Shown: positions 1 to 9,616, numbered from the stretch's first letter. The stretch: 64,000 nt of DNA from JAGVPT01 sp035505655 (GCA_035505655.1 DATJQP010000084.1:13440-77439); one strand, 5' to 3'. Notes: a model not told the origin generated them from the letters alone. Translations and numbers: made by a program.

Positions 1-600
1 AGAGTGAGTGACCATGACGATCGTTGTCCCCTCTTCGTTCAGCTGAGTGAGAATGTTCATGACCTCCTCGCCGTTGGCGGAGTCGAGGTTACCAGTCGGC
101 TCGTCCGCCAGGATAAGTTTTGGTTTGGCCACGACCGCCCTCGAGACCGCCACGCGCTGCTGCTGACCTCCGGAAAGCTGCTGCGGGAAATGATCCCTCC
201 GATGGATGATCTGCATCCTTTCGAGGACCTCGCTCACCATCCTGGATCGTTCCACCGTCGAGACCCCAAGGTAGAGGAGGGGAAGCTCAACATTCTCAAA
301 CACGGTCAACTCATCGATGAGGTTGAAGCTCTGGAAGACGAACCCGATGTTCGCTTTCCGCATGTTCGCGCGCCGACGTTCGGTGTACTTTGAGACCTCC
401 GTGTCGAGAAAATAATACTCCCCGTCCGAGGGGTTGTCGAGAAGGCCGAAAATATTCAGGAGCGTGGACTTTCCGCACCCTGACGGTCCCATGATGGCGA
501 CGAACTCTTTTTCGCCGATTTCAATGTTGACACCGTCGAGTGCCGTGGTCTCAACCTCTTCGGTGAGATAGATCTTCTTGAGTGCGCTGGTTCGGATCAT
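1..600 (-). CDS. ABC transporter ATP-binding protein, LolD/MacB type (3' end outside window)
   Basis: This is the ATPase of a three-part exporter that probably works with the membrane-fusion protein encoded just upstream. The first 200 residues are visible. The start is the ATG at 600, with CGGAG six bases upstream. Walker A is GPSGCGKS (about residues 38-45), the Q-loop lies in FVFQSFNL, the ABC signature is LSGGQQQR, Walker B is LILADEPTGNLDS, and the H-loop is the final VTHS at the window edge. The TGNLD after Walker B is typical of the LolD/MacB/FtsE family, which powers mechanotransmission exporters rather than channel transport. The gene lies 74 bp downstream of the fusion protein on the same strand, so an operon is likely. 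A permease (FtsX/MacB fold) is expected beyond position 1. The substrate cannot be told. Confidence 0.93.
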   Translation of the reverse strand, partial: MIRTSALKKIYLTEEVETTALDGVNIEIGEKEFVAIMGPSGCGKSTLLNIFGLLDNPSDGEYYFLDTEVSKYTERRRANMRKANIGFVFQSFNLIDELTVFENVELPLLYLGVSTVERSRMVSEVLERMQIIHRRDHFPQQLSGGQQQRVAVSRAVVAKPKLILADEPTGNLDSANGEEVMNILTQLNEEGTTIVMVTHS

Positions 601-674
601 GGTGGCTCCGGGTTGAGGTGATGTAGAATCTTTCTGATCTTTTTTTAATTGATGACGAACGATGCCGGGTGGGT

Positions 675-1991
675 CTATTTCAGAATCAGCCTGTCGACAT
701 CGCCAAAATTGTCGTATGAGGAGGTGACAACTCTCTCTCCGGCCGTCACTCCTTTGAGTACTTCGAAGTAGTCCGGATTCTGACGACCGAGGCTCACCGG
801 CCGCTTCACCGCCTCGCTTCCTGCGGCGTTCAGGACGAATACCCACTGTCCCCCGGTCTTCTGGTAGAAGCCGCCGCGCGGAAGGAGAAGTGCCTGCGTC
901 CGTTCGCTCAGCTGAAGCCGGATCTGAAGACTCTGTCCCCGGCGGATTCCTTCCGGCACGCCGCCGGTGAACTCCATATCGACCTGAAACTTCCCGTTGG
1001 AGACCTGGGGGTAGACCTTGGTGACAACAAGGTGAAAGCTCTTCGTATCGATCTCAACGGTGGCGTCGAGCCCCTTGACGATCCGGGCGATGTAGAACTC
1101 GTCGATGTCGGCCCTCACCTTAAATCCGTCGAGGGCATCGATCTGCCCCAATTGATCGCCGGGAGATTTTGCCTGGCCCGTCTCGGCCACGAGAGCCGTG
1201 AGCTGGCCGTCGATGGGAGCCTTGATCGTGAGATTGTCGATGTTTTCTCTGATGAGCTCGAGGTTCTTCTGAAGCCGGTCGATAGAAGCCGAAATCTGTG
1301 ACAGCTGCGATTGCTTGAGGATCGAATCGGCGGTAAAGTTCTGGTACGCCAGCTTCCGTTGCTCGGTGGCAAGGTTGTAATTGTTTTCCGCGAGCTGATA
1401 GTCCTGGAGCGAGATCAGTCTTTTCTCCCACATGGCCTTCTGTCGTTCGTAGATTTCACCTGCGTTGACAAGACTGAACGTGGCGGTGACAAGGGCGTTC
1501 TGGAGTGCGTTGCTGTTCTGCTCAATCTGGAGTCTCGTGTTTCTTGCGTCGTTGATCTGCTGGTATGTGAAAGTCTCCTGCTGCAGCGCGCTCAATTGAA
1601 CATTCGTGTTGGAGAGCTGGATAATCTTGTCTCCCTTCTTCACCATCGCCCCCTCTTCGAGATACTTCTTCTCGACGGTCCCCCCCAGAATGGCGTCCAG
1701 ATAAAAAGTCATACGTGGGAGAATCGTTCCGGTGACAGGGATGAACTCCTGGAATTCCCCCTCGCTGATTGTGGAGATGGTGATCTTGTCGGTCTCCACG
1801 TTCAGTTTTGAACCCCGATCGCCGAGGATGAGAAGGAGAAGCACGGCGAAGAGAAGCGATCCGGCCGATGAGGCCCAGAAACGGGGTCTCTTGAAAAATG
1901 GTCTCTTTTCGATCTGCCTGTCCACGGCTTCGGTTTTGGGAATTGTTTTTGTGTACTCAACGGATAGCAATTGCCGTGCCCCCATGGCCAT
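675..1991 (-). CDS. HlyD/RND-type periplasmic membrane-fusion protein of an ABC exporter
   Basis: This is the periplasmic adaptor of an ABC exporter. From the ATG at 1991 it has 438 residues. A short cytoplasmic arm precedes one membrane segment (SLLFAVLLLLILG, about residues 44-56). A biotinyl-lipoyl-like half follows (VTGTILPRMTFYL), then a long alpha-hairpin coiled coil rich in Q, N and L, the second lipoyl half (TIKAPIDGQLTALV), a beta-barrel, and a membrane-proximal region (PDYFEVLKGVTAGERVV). The frame stays open up to 2186, but that would overlap the divergent regulator start at 2155. The ATGs at 1991 or 1985 are therefore preferred, although neither has a strong ribosome-binding site. 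The gene is followed by the ATPase and faces an NtrC-type regulator with tandem palindromes between them, so it may be that regulator's target. Confidence 0.85.
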   Translation of the reverse strand: MAMGARQLLSVEYTKTIPKTEAVDRQIEKRPFFKRPRFWASSAGSLLFAVLLLLILGDRGSKLNVETDKITISTISEGEFQEFIPVTGTILPRMTFYLDAILGGTVEKKYLEEGAMVKKGDKIIQLSNTNVQLSALQQETFTYQQINDARNTRLQIEQNSNALQNALVTATFSLVNAGEIYERQKAMWEKRLISLQDYQLAENNYNLATEQRKLAYQNFTADSILKQSQLSQISASIDRLQKNLELIRENIDNLTIKAPIDGQLTALVAETGQAKSPGDQLGQIDALDGFKVRADIDEFYIARIVKGLDATVEIDTKSFHLVVTKVYPQVSNGKFQVDMEFTGGVPEGIRRGQSLQIRLQLSERTQALLLPRGGFYQKTGGQWVFVLNAAGSEAVKRPVSLGRQNPDYFEVLKGVTAGERVVTSSYDNFGDVDRLILK

Positions 1992-2064
1992 GGTTGAAAG
2001 AGGGCAAAAGATCGGTCTTTTGGAGGAAATTTGACAATCTGGTTTTTTATTCCAAAGTTGCATC

Positions 2065-2100
2065 GTCCGAAATCGGACACCACTGTTCGAATCCGGACAC
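2065..2100. promoter_or_regulatory. Tandem palindromic operator-like repeats between divergent genes
   Basis: Two 16-bp units, GTCCGAAATCGGACAC (2065-2080) and GTTCGAATCCGGACAC (2085-2100), match at 13 of 16 positions and start 20 bp apart, about two helical turns. The first contains a perfect GTCCGA/TCGGAC inverted repeat. They sit between the exporter (minus) and the NtrC-type regulator (plus). Tandem phased palindromes upstream of a target are what an enhancer-binding protein uses. That the neighbouring regulator binds them is inference. I could not find a convincing -24/-12 sigma-54 promoter nearby. Confidence 0.55.
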
Positions 2101-2154
2101 TGCTGCATACTCGACGGGGAAAGAACCGCAAACAATTTCTCGCCCCCCTCTACC

Positions 2155-3531
2155 ATGAGTAGCCGACCTGGAAAACTTCTTGTCATCGACGACGACGAAG
2201 ATGTCCTTCTGAGCGCACGTTTGTTGTTGAAGCGTCAGTACTCGATTGTTCAGATCGAGAAGGACCCGCATCGGATACCCGAAATTCTCGGGGCTCAGAA
2301 GTACGATGTCATCCTTCTCGACATGAACTTTTCCGGAGACGCGACGACCGGGAGCGAAGGGTTTGCGTGGCTGAAGAAGATTCTCGAGATAGACCCCGAC
2401 GCCGTCGTCGTCCTCATCACGGCTTACGGCACGGTCGAAATGGCGGTGAAGGCCATCAAAGAGGGGGCCACCGATTTTGTCCTCAAGCCGTGGCAGAACG
2501 AGAAACTCCTTGCGACGATCTCCTCCGCGATGAAGCTGAGCGAATCGAAGAAGGAGATCGAAGACCTCCTCTCCAAGCAGAAACAACTCACCGACGACCT
2601 TGACAGCGAGTTCCAGGAGATCGTCGGCACTTCGTCCCCGATGAAGCGGGTCTTCGGGCTGATCCAGAAAGTGGCGCAGACCGATGCAAACGTTTTGATC
2701 CTTGGGGAGAACGGGACGGGAAAAGAGCTGGTCGCGCGCGCGATCCACAGAAAATCGCGTCGAAGCGGAAAGATCTTTCTGAGCGTCGACGTCGCGGCAT
2801 TGAGCGAGTCGCTCTTTGAGAGCGAGCTCTTTGGCTATGTCAAGGGTTCGTTCACCGATGCGAAGGAAGATCGCGCCGGCCGTTTCGAGATCGCCTCCGG
2901 AGGCACCCTCTTCCTTGACGAAATCGGAAACCTTTCGCAGAATCTTCAGGTAAAACTTCTCTCTGTTCTGCAAAACAGGGAGGTGACGCGGCTCGGCGCA
3001 AGTATTCCGAAAGCAATCGATATCAGACTTATCTGCGCGACGAACCGGCCGATGGCCGATTTGAAAACGGAGAGCCGCTTCCGGCAGGACCTCCTCTATC
3101 GGATCAACACCGTCGAAATCGAGCTCCCTCCATTGCGGGCAAGAAGCGAAGACATCCCCCCTCTCGTCGACCACTTCATGGCCATCTATTGCCGGAAGTA
3201 TGCCAAGGAGCCGATGGAGGTGAGCGCCGATGCGCTCCATAAACTCTCCGCCTATGGATGGCCGGGAAACATCCGCGAGCTTCAGCACATGCTGGAGCGC
3301 GTCATCATCATGAGCGAGGCGAAGACTCTCGGGCCATCCGATTTCTATTTCTCCTCGGAGGATCCGGGAAAAGAGAGGATGGCGCTGCAGACATACCATC
3401 TCGACGAAGCCGAAAAGATGCTCATCATCAGAGCGGTAAGCGAGCACGACGGAAACCTCACCAAAGCGGCAAAAGCTCTCGGCATCACCCGCGCAGCCCT
3501 CTACAGAAGGCTTGAGAAATATGGTCTTTAA
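2155..3531 (+). CDS. NtrC-family sigma-54-dependent response regulator (REC-AAA+-Fis HTH)
   Basis: This is a 458-residue transcription activator controlled by phosphorylation. The receiver domain covers about residues 6-122, with acidic cluster DDDED and phosphoacceptor D56 in VILLDMNF. The sigma-54 AAA+ domain covers about 150-375, with Walker A GENGTGKE, Walker B GGTLFLDEIGN and arginine-finger region FRQDLLYRIN. The Fis-type HTH is at the C-terminus (LTKAAKALGITRAALYRRL). The sigma-54 contact loop reads GSFTDA (about residues 231-236) rather than the canonical GAFTGA. As far as I recall, a D at the fifth position also occurs in Bacteroidota relatives. The kinase gene starts 11 bp before this stop codon, so the two are co-translated partners. 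The divergent ABC exporter is the likely regulon, by context only. Confidence 0.93.
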   Translation: MSSRPGKLLVIDDDEDVLLSARLLLKRQYSIVQIEKDPHRIPEILGAQKYDVILLDMNFSGDATTGSEGFAWLKKILEIDPDAVVVLITAYGTVEMAVKAIKEGATDFVLKPWQNEKLLATISSAMKLSESKKEIEDLLSKQKQLTDDLDSEFQEIVGTSSPMKRVFGLIQKVAQTDANVLILGENGTGKELVARAIHRKSRRSGKIFLSVDVAALSESLFESELFGYVKGSFTDAKEDRAGRFEIASGGTLFLDEIGNLSQNLQVKLLSVLQNREVTRLGASIPKAIDIRLICATNRPMADLKTESRFRQDLLYRINTVEIELPPLRARSEDIPPLVDHFMAIYCRKYAKEPMEVSADALHKLSAYGWPGNIRELQHMLERVIIMSEAKTLGPSDFYFSSEDPGKERMALQTYHLDEAEKMLIIRAVSEHDGNLTKAAKALGITRAALYRRLEKYGL

Positions 3532-4912
3532 ACGATTCAGCATCTCCGTTTTTCTGCGGACCGTCGGCATATGCGCTTCCGCATTTGTCCTTGTCTATCT
3601 TTTGACGGCGACGACGTTCGTGGCGACGACGTTCATCGTCGCGCTCCTTATCGTCGGGCAGGCATACTCGCTCGTACATTACGTCCAGAGGACCAACAGG
3701 GAGATCGCGAGATTCTTCGACTCGATTCAGTATTCCGACTTCTCGCAAAGCTTCAGGAGCACGGTGAAAGGCTCGGCGTTTGAGGAGCTGAACGGAGTCT
3801 TTTCGCGAGTCATCGACGAGTTCAGAAAGGCGCGCACCGAAAAGGAGGAACACTACCGCTATCTCCAGATTGTCGTCCAGCACATCGGCATGGGACTTCT
3901 TGCCTTTACTCCTGACGGCGAGGTAGAGCTGATGAACGCCGCCGCAAAGAAACTACTCAAGGTGCCGAGCCTCAGGAACATCAGGGACCTTGCCCCCTTG
4001 AGTGCAGCGCTGGCGGAGGCGCTTGAGAAAATCCGGGGAGGGGACAAGGTGCTTGTGAAAATGTCGGTTCAGAATGAGCTCTCCCAGCTCTCTATCTATG
4101 CTACGGAGTTTAAGCTCCGCGAGAACCACTATACGCTCGTTTCATTGACGAATATCCAGAGCGAGCTCGAAGAGCGGGAAATGCAGGCATGGCAGAATCT
4201 TATCAGGGTGCTCACGCACGAAATCATGAACTCGGTCACGCCGATCGTCTCACTTTCGGCGACGGCGAGCTCCATGCTGGCCACAGTGATTGAGGGGAAA
4301 GACGGAGGCGAAAGGGGAGTTGTCTCGGCTGAGACTGCTGCCGGCGGGGATAAAGGAGCGGAGTTGCTCGAGGATGTCAGGAGCGCGCTCGAGACGATAT
4401 CAAAGCGAAGCGGGGGACTTCTCCATTTTGTGGATGACTACCGGAATCTTACCCGCATTCCGGTCCCCAATTTCCAGATTGTAAGGGTTTCGGATCTCTT
4501 CAGCAGGGTTGAGAAACTCTTTTCGGAGACATTTCACGAGAAGAAAATCGCCTTTGCCTCCAGGGTCGAACCTCCCGACTTGGGTCTCACCGCGGACCCG
4601 GACCTTATCGAGCAGGTCCTCATCAACCTCATCCTTAATTGTCTCAGCGCCGTTGCGGCGGTCTCTCTGCCCGCGATCACCCTGCTGGGTAAGCTGGACG
4701 GACACGGAGGAACGCTGTTGCAGGTTGTCGATAACGGAGTCGGGGTTCCGGAAGAATTGCTGGAAAAGATCTTTATTCCTTTCTTCACAACCCGCAAAGA
4801 GGGTTCGGGAATCGGCCTGAGCCTTTCCCGCCAGATCATGCGCGCCCACAAGGGAGGGATCACCGTCAATTCGATTCCGGGAAGGGAGACGACCTTCACG
4901 CTTCGCTTCTGA
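3521..4912 (+). CDS. Membrane-bound sensor histidine kinase, NtrB/ZraS-like, partner of the upstream regulator
   Basis: The protein has 463 residues from the ATG at 3521; an upstream in-frame TTG at 3512 is less likely. Two adjacent hydrophobic stretches (about residues 11-27 and 30-50) form a membrane hairpin with almost no periplasmic loop, so the signal is probably sensed within the membrane or in the cytoplasm. A HAMP-like linker and a PAS-like region (about 110-215) follow. The phosphoacceptor histidine is H233 in RVLTHEIMNS, then the HATPase_c domain with N-box LINLILNCLSA, G1 DNGVGVPE, F-box FIPFFTTR and G2 GSGIGLSLS. The order regulator-then-kinase with a short overlap marks a dedicated pair. 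A roughly 35-residue Gly/Glu-rich insert (about residues 254-290) sits just after the H-box and is unusual. Confidence 0.92.
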   Translation: MVFKRFSISVFLRTVGICASAFVLVYLLTATTFVATTFIVALLIVGQAYSLVHYVQRTNREIARFFDSIQYSDFSQSFRSTVKGSAFEELNGVFSRVIDEFRKARTEKEEHYRYLQIVVQHIGMGLLAFTPDGEVELMNAAAKKLLKVPSLRNIRDLAPLSAALAEALEKIRGGDKVLVKMSVQNELSQLSIYATEFKLRENHYTLVSLTNIQSELEEREMQAWQNLIRVLTHEIMNSVTPIVSLSATASSMLATVIEGKDGGERGVVSAETAAGGDKGAELLEDVRSALETISKRSGGLLHFVDDYRNLTRIPVPNFQIVRVSDLFSRVEKLFSETFHEKKIAFASRVEPPDLGLTADPDLIEQVLINLILNCLSAVAAVSLPAITLLGKLDGHGGTLLQVVDNGVGVPEELLEKIFIPFFTTRKEGSGIGLSLSRQIMRAHKGGITVNSIPGRETTFTLRF

Positions 4913-5008
4913 GCTGTGAGCTGAGGGTGGATTCGGAGAGGAGTGCGATCGAAGGGAGAGGAGAGTGCCACGGCAGAGCGCTACCGATTCAAAAGCCCAT
5001 GGAACCCG

Positions 5009-5683
5009 TCAGTCGTTGATTCCCTTTCCACGGAGGATTTGCTTCGTATATTTTTCAATCCTCGCCTGCCGTGTTTCAGATTGTTTGGCCTGAGAAAAGT
5101 AATGAAGGTATGCTCTTTGCCTCCCCGGCGTCAACGCGTTGAAGGCAGTCTTTAACGCAGGCATCCTCTCCAATTGGATCTTGAATTCTTCGGGGACTTT
5201 GAACTCCGAGGTCTTCTTGAGAACAATCTTCAAGCCGGCTTTTTCCACCTCGATGGCCTGAAGAATGTACGCCTTGAGGATCGCTTTCATGCCAACGATT
5301 TGATGGAGGTTCGTGAATCGAATCTGGCGCCCTGCCTGAACGTTCTCCGTCTGTTGGATAAGAATTCCCTCAACATCCTTGAGCAGCGCCCCTTTGAAAA
5401 AGAGAAGAGCACAGTATTCCTTGAATCCATGGATGAGGACGATATTCTTCCCCTCATGGGCGTAGCATGGGCAGCCCCATTTTAGTTCTTCGCTGAGCCC
5501 GCACTCACGGACGATCTTTCTCAGCGCCGTAAATTCTTCCCGCCATTGTTTGGTCCGCATTAACAATGCATCGACCTGAGAGTTTGTACCTTTGTCGAGA
5601 GTGATGCCGGCGGCCTTGCCTCTTTTTGCCACGTTGGTCCTTCTTATCTGTTGATGCTTCCTTTCACCGTTATGGTCATTCAT
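5009..5683 (-). CDS. YdeI/OmpD-associated family protein (DUF1801-like domain plus OmdA-like tail)
   Basis: This is a 224-residue soluble protein with no signal peptide. Residues about 45-140 look like the DUF1801/YdhG fold: WREEFTALRKIV, LKWGCPCYAH, KNIVLIHGFKEYCALLFFKGALL. Residues about 155-215 carry the OmdA-type segment with VPEEFKIQLERMPALKTAFNALTPG and YFSQAKQSETRQARIEK, a motif shared by YdeI-like proteins linked in some bacteria to peptide resistance. The biochemical role is unknown. It stands alone on the minus strand between signalling genes. The ATG at 5683 has only a weak ribosome-binding site. An in-frame GTG at 5632 would remove a basic N-terminal tail and is possible. Confidence 0.8.
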   Translation of the reverse strand: MNDHNGERKHQQIRRTNVAKRGKAAGITLDKGTNSQVDALLMRTKQWREEFTALRKIVRECGLSEELKWGCPCYAHEGKNIVLIHGFKEYCALLFFKGALLKDVEGILIQQTENVQAGRQIRFTNLHQIVGMKAILKAYILQAIEVEKAGLKIVLKKTSEFKVPEEFKIQLERMPALKTAFNALTPGRQRAYLHYFSQAKQSETRQARIEKYTKQILRGKGIND

Positions 5684-5948
5684 CCCAAAAGGTTGGGTGA
5701 ACTGATCGGGTCAGAAGCCTCTTCCGGGTTGATTCAAGTAGCCTGGTAGAGTCTGAAACCAGTTCGATCGCCGATTAGTTTCGCGCAACACGACGACGCG
5801 GCAGACAATTTCGGAGCAGGTCGGGAGGCAGTCATCGTTGCTCCACAGTTATCCCGTCGATGGACCCTTCGTCTCCGCAGTACCTCGATTCCATAACCCT
5901 GCTTATCCTCTCTCCTTGTTCTTCTCTCCTCTCTCTTGTTTCTCCTCT

Positions 5949-8900
5949 TCACCGGTCGAGGACGTCCCGGATCTGCTTCAACACATCGTCGGGGAAATAG
6001 GGCTTCTGAACGAACCTCTTGACTCCCGCTTTCAGGATTGCAGTTTTGGCGTCTGGCTCCAAGAATCCGCTCGCCAGGATGACCTTCACCCCCGGGTTCA
6101 GCTTTTTCATTTCGGCGAAAAGACGATCGCCAGTCATCTTTGGAAGTCCCATATCTGTGATGACGAGGTCGATTTCGTCCTTGTGCAGCCGGTAAGTCTC
6201 AAGCGCCTGCATGCCATCCGCAGCCACGAGCACTTTGTAGCCGCTCGCCTCGCAAACAGCCCTCAACATTTCAAGATAGGAAAGCTCATCCTCAACCAGC
6301 AGCAATGTTTCATTTCCCCCCTGAGCCGGTTGATCTTGCCCTGCGGCATCCCCTCCCTCAGATTTCCCGGCCTCGGGTATCGGGAAGTACAGGTTAAAGG
6401 TCGAGCCTTCCCCGAGCTTGCTGTCCAGGTTAACGAACCCGTTGTGTTCCCGGACGACTCCGTAGACGACGGAAAGTCCAAGACCCGTTCCCTTCTCTTT
6501 GGTGGTAAAGAACGGGTCGAAAACCTTTGCCTGGACGGCTTCGTCCATCCCGGGTCCGGAGTCGCTGACGCTCAGATGAACGTATCTCCCCGCGGAGACG
6601 CTCGGGAAGGCAGATCGAAGAGCCGCTCCCTCGACCATGCTTGTGCGTAGCTTCAGTTTTCCTCCGTTCGGCATCGCATCTCTCGCGTTGACACAGAGGT
6701 TGAGGACCGCCTGGTGGATTTGAGAGGCATCGGCATTGATTTCGGGAATATCTTTTCCGGCTTCGAAGGAAATTTCGATCGAACTCGGGAAAGTCTCCTT
6801 GAGCATCTTGGTGATCTCCTTCAGAAGAACATTGAGCTCGAGTGAGCCGAATTTCGTCTCGGTTTTCCTGGCAAAGGTGAGGATCTGTCTGACAAGGCTT
6901 GCTCCGCGTTTGAGCGCGGTATTGATCGTCGCGATGCTCTGGGGTCGCGTCCCGGGATCCCGATCTATCAGCGAGACATAGCCCATGATGATCCCGAGAA
7001 TATTGTTGAAGTCGTGGGCGATACCCGATGCCAGTGTACCGACGCTTTCAAGCTTCTGCATTTGCGCGACTTCCGCCCTCAACCTTTTCGTTTCGGTCAG
7101 ATCCTGCTTGATAGCGATGAAATATGCGATGTATCCTTTACTATTGAGGACCGGGGTGACCATCATTTCCTCGTTATAGAGAGTCCCGTCCTTCCGTTTA
7201 TTGACCAGTTCACCGTGCCAGACGTGTCCGCTGGTGATGGTCTTCCAGAAGTCCTCGTAAAACGAGCGCGGCTGGACGCCGGAATTCAGGATGCTCGTTT
7301 TCTTCCCAATCACCTCCGCAGCGGAGTATCCCGTGTAGCGCGTAAAGGCGGGGTTGACGGAAAGGATCGTTCCGTTCCGATCTGTGATTATAATGGCGTT
7401 CGCCGCGGATTCAAGGGCGCGGGCATGAAGGGCAATGGCCTCTTCGGACCGCTTCCGGTCCGTGATGTCCTGAATTGTCCCGATCATTTTCAGGAGTTTT
7501 CCATGATCGTCAAAGACCGTATGGCCCAGGCCGTGAACCCACCGTTCCTCCCGGTCCGCAATCCGGACGATGCGGTACTCTTTATCGAAGGATACCTGGC
7601 GGGCGATGATCTCCTGGAGGTAAGAGTTCATTTCTTCCCGGTCCTCGGGATGAACAATTGTCATCCATCCATTCACTGACCGATCATACTCTGTGTTGAT
7701 TCCAAAGATCTCGTCGAGGACCTCCGAACTCTTCCAGTATCCTGTGAGGAAATCCGTCACGTACGAGCCGATCCGTCCCGCCTTCTGCGATTCGTTCATC
7801 CAATAGATGGTCTCGCGAAGGCTTTCGCGCGCCGCCTTTCGCTGGGATTCCTTTTCAATGTTGTCAACGGCGAAAGATATCTCCGTACTGATTTCGTCCA
7901 GGAGCTTCGCCTCTTCGTCATCGAAGAATTCTGCCTGAGACGAGTTGACCACCAGGCATCCCGTCACGACACCGTCGTGGAGAATCGGCAGGGCTGCGCA
8001 CGACGCATATTCCATCCTCACGGCATCATCAAGCCAGGGGAAGCCTTTGAAATCGGCCAGAATGTTGTTGGCGACATAATGTTCCCCCGCGAGGAGTCTC
8101 TGGAGGAGGGGATGCTCGGAGCGTTGTGAGCCGAAGCTCTCGCAAATCATCCGGAGGAATCGATTATCGGCACCGCACTGCGCAACCGGCACGGGCCTGC
8201 GGCCGTCGCCTTCGAGCATGCCGATCCAGGCCATCGCAAATCCTCCGGTCGTGACACTGATGTCGCATACCTCCTGAAAAAGATCCTCTCTGCGGGTAGC
8301 GTGTATAATTGCCTGGTTGATTTGGCTTGTCATGCCGTGGATCCGGCTCATCGATTTCAGCCTTGCCTCGGCGAGTTTTCGTTTCGTGATGTCCTGCGAT
8401 ATGCCGAACGTGCCGATGAGCTCTCCGTTCGCATTTCGAAGCGGCGCCTTCGTCGTTGATACCCACGTCTCATGCCCATCGGGCCACGACTCCTTTTCCT
8501 CCATCCCGACAATCGGCACTCCAGTCCGGAGGATCTTCTTCTCGTCCTCAAATGCCGGACTCGCGTGCTGTTCGGTGAAAAAATCAAAGTCCGTCTTACC
8601 GTTGGCCTCTTCTGGATGATTCAGGCCGAAGGCATTCGCCATGGACTTGCTGATTTTCAGGAATCGGCTTGCCAAGTCCTTGAAGTAGACATGGTCCGGA
8701 AGGGTATTCATGAGGGCGGAGAGGAAGCCGCGTTCGTGGTCCGACCAGTCGGCGCGGTGCTTCTCGTCGGTACCATCGTGGACGATGACTGTGAGGCCGT
8801 CCGAAGAAGGGTAGAGGTGGCAGATGAAGGTCTTGTCCGGGTCTAGAAAGTTGGCTTCAAAGGAGGTGGTGTGGAGAGTCCGGACCGAATCAAGGCATGA

Positions 8901-9125
8901 TGCGTGAAAGGGCCGGCCGACCAATTCAGGGATCTCGGTCCAGATCTGCTTGCCGATCAAATCTTCACGTCGTCGACGAAAGACGCGGGCAGCCTCATCG
9001 TTGATGAAGCTGAAGCGCCACTGTGAATCGAGGGCGAACAATCCATCGCTGATCCGGTCGAGCATGCCGTGCTCAGCCGATCTGGAAGATCCGACAGGCT
9101 CCCCGGCATCTCGTCGTTTGGCCAT
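5949..9125 (-). CDS. Hybrid multi-PAS/GAF histidine kinase with C-terminal receiver
   Basis: This is a 1,058-residue cytoplasmic sensor with no membrane segment. The start is taken at the ATG at 9125, which has GGAAGGAG eight bases upstream; an upstream TTG at 9182 would add 19 residues. Order: PAS (about 20-120), PAS (130-255), GAF (265-430), PAS (440-560), PAS (565-690), HisKA with H in LASGIAHDFNNILG, HATPase_c (NLCVNARDAMPNGG, DSGPGMDEA, FDPFFTTKEKGTGLGLSVV), then a receiver (LLVEDELSYLE, phosphoacceptor in VITDMGLPKMTG, Lys in FVQKPY). The HDFNN box places it in the family of soluble hybrid kinases. Stacked PAS and GAF domains suggest light, redox or small-molecule sensing, but no cofactor-binding residue can be named. 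The receiver is presumably a relay or self-regulatory module, since no DNA-binding domain is present. Confidence 0.93.
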   Translation of the reverse strand: MAKRRDAGEPVGSSRSAEHGMLDRISDGLFALDSQWRFSFINDEAARVFRRRREDLIGKQIWTEIPELVGRPFHASCLDSVRTLHTTSFEANFLDPDKTFICHLYPSSDGLTVIVHDGTDEKHRADWSDHERGFLSALMNTLPDHVYFKDLASRFLKISKSMANAFGLNHPEEANGKTDFDFFTEQHASPAFEDEKKILRTGVPIVGMEEKESWPDGHETWVSTTKAPLRNANGELIGTFGISQDITKRKLAEARLKSMSRIHGMTSQINQAIIHATRREDLFQEVCDISVTTGGFAMAWIGMLEGDGRRPVPVAQCGADNRFLRMICESFGSQRSEHPLLQRLLAGEHYVANNILADFKGFPWLDDAVRMEYASCAALPILHDGVVTGCLVVNSSQAEFFDDEEAKLLDEISTEISFAVDNIEKESQRKAARESLRETIYWMNESQKAGRIGSYVTDFLTGYWKSSEVLDEIFGINTEYDRSVNGWMTIVHPEDREEMNSYLQEIIARQVSFDKEYRIVRIADREERWVHGLGHTVFDDHGKLLKMIGTIQDITDRKRSEEAIALHARALESAANAIIITDRNGTILSVNPAFTRYTGYSAAEVIGKKTSILNSGVQPRSFYEDFWKTITSGHVWHGELVNKRKDGTLYNEEMMVTPVLNSKGYIAYFIAIKQDLTETKRLRAEVAQMQKLESVGTLASGIAHDFNNILGIIMGYVSLIDRDPGTRPQSIATINTALKRGASLVRQILTFARKTETKFGSLELNVLLKEITKMLKETFPSSIEISFEAGKDIPEINADASQIHQAVLNLCVNARDAMPNGGKLKLRTSMVEGAALRSAFPSVSAGRYVHLSVSDSGPGMDEAVQAKVFDPFFTTKEKGTGLGLSVVYGVVREHNGFVNLDSKLGEGSTFNLYFPIPEAGKSEGGDAAGQDQPAQGGNETLLLVEDELSYLEMLRAVCEASGYKVLVAADGMQALETYRLHKDEIDLVITDMGLPKMTGDRLFAEMKKLNPGVKVILASGFLEPDAKTAILKAGVKRFVQKPYFPDDVLKQIRDVLDR

Positions 9126-9616
9126 CGTCGTGCTCCTTCCCGATTTCTTCTTCAGCAAGCGAGTTGGTGTTGCCCCAACCAACGCTGATTAGCTCACCAC
9201 CGGGTCAACAACTGCCCGGATGCGGTATGACCTAGTGTCGGGCTATAAGATACAGAAGCCTCCATCGATGTTTGCCGACAGAGGCCTCACTTCAAGGCCA
9301 CACCAGGAGTCCCTGTCAGCGTTGCAGTGTTAGAACATGCCTAATATGTTTATCTGCAAAAGAAAGGTCAATACCTCAAGAAGGGGATTCTCTGTGCGAT
9401 CTTCGTAGTCCCTTCAATTTATGTTACTTATGGGTGGAGTGGTCGCGGAAGTTTGTGAAATGCACTGTGATGCCTCCACTCTCGGGTCGAGCCGCTCGTC
9501 ATCCCGGGAGACCTCGTCGAGATGATCCCCCCACCCTGAAACTCGGAGTGAGGCTTCGGTGTTGAAGTATTAAGCACTCATGGGCTAGGAGATACACCGA
9601 CTACAATATCCGTCTC
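9126..9616. other. Intergenic region between divergent kinases; no gene supported
   Basis: This is the roughly 490-bp space between two divergently transcribed sensor kinases. Short frames exist (for example 9272-9565 on plus), but their composition and Cys/Arg-rich translation look random and there is no ribosome-binding site. The region must hold promoters for both kinases, but I could not identify convincing -35/-10 boxes, a terminator or a repeat. Confidence 0.5.

Noticed and set aside
2047..3570. 507-codon open frame antisense to the NtrC-type regulator
   Set aside because: The plus-strand protein has full REC, AAA+ and Fis motifs. The antisense frame is a codon-bias shadow with no domain.
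9272..9565. 97-codon plus-strand frame between the divergent kinases
   Set aside because: No ribosome-binding site, random Cys/Arg/Pro-rich composition, and it would sit in the promoter region.
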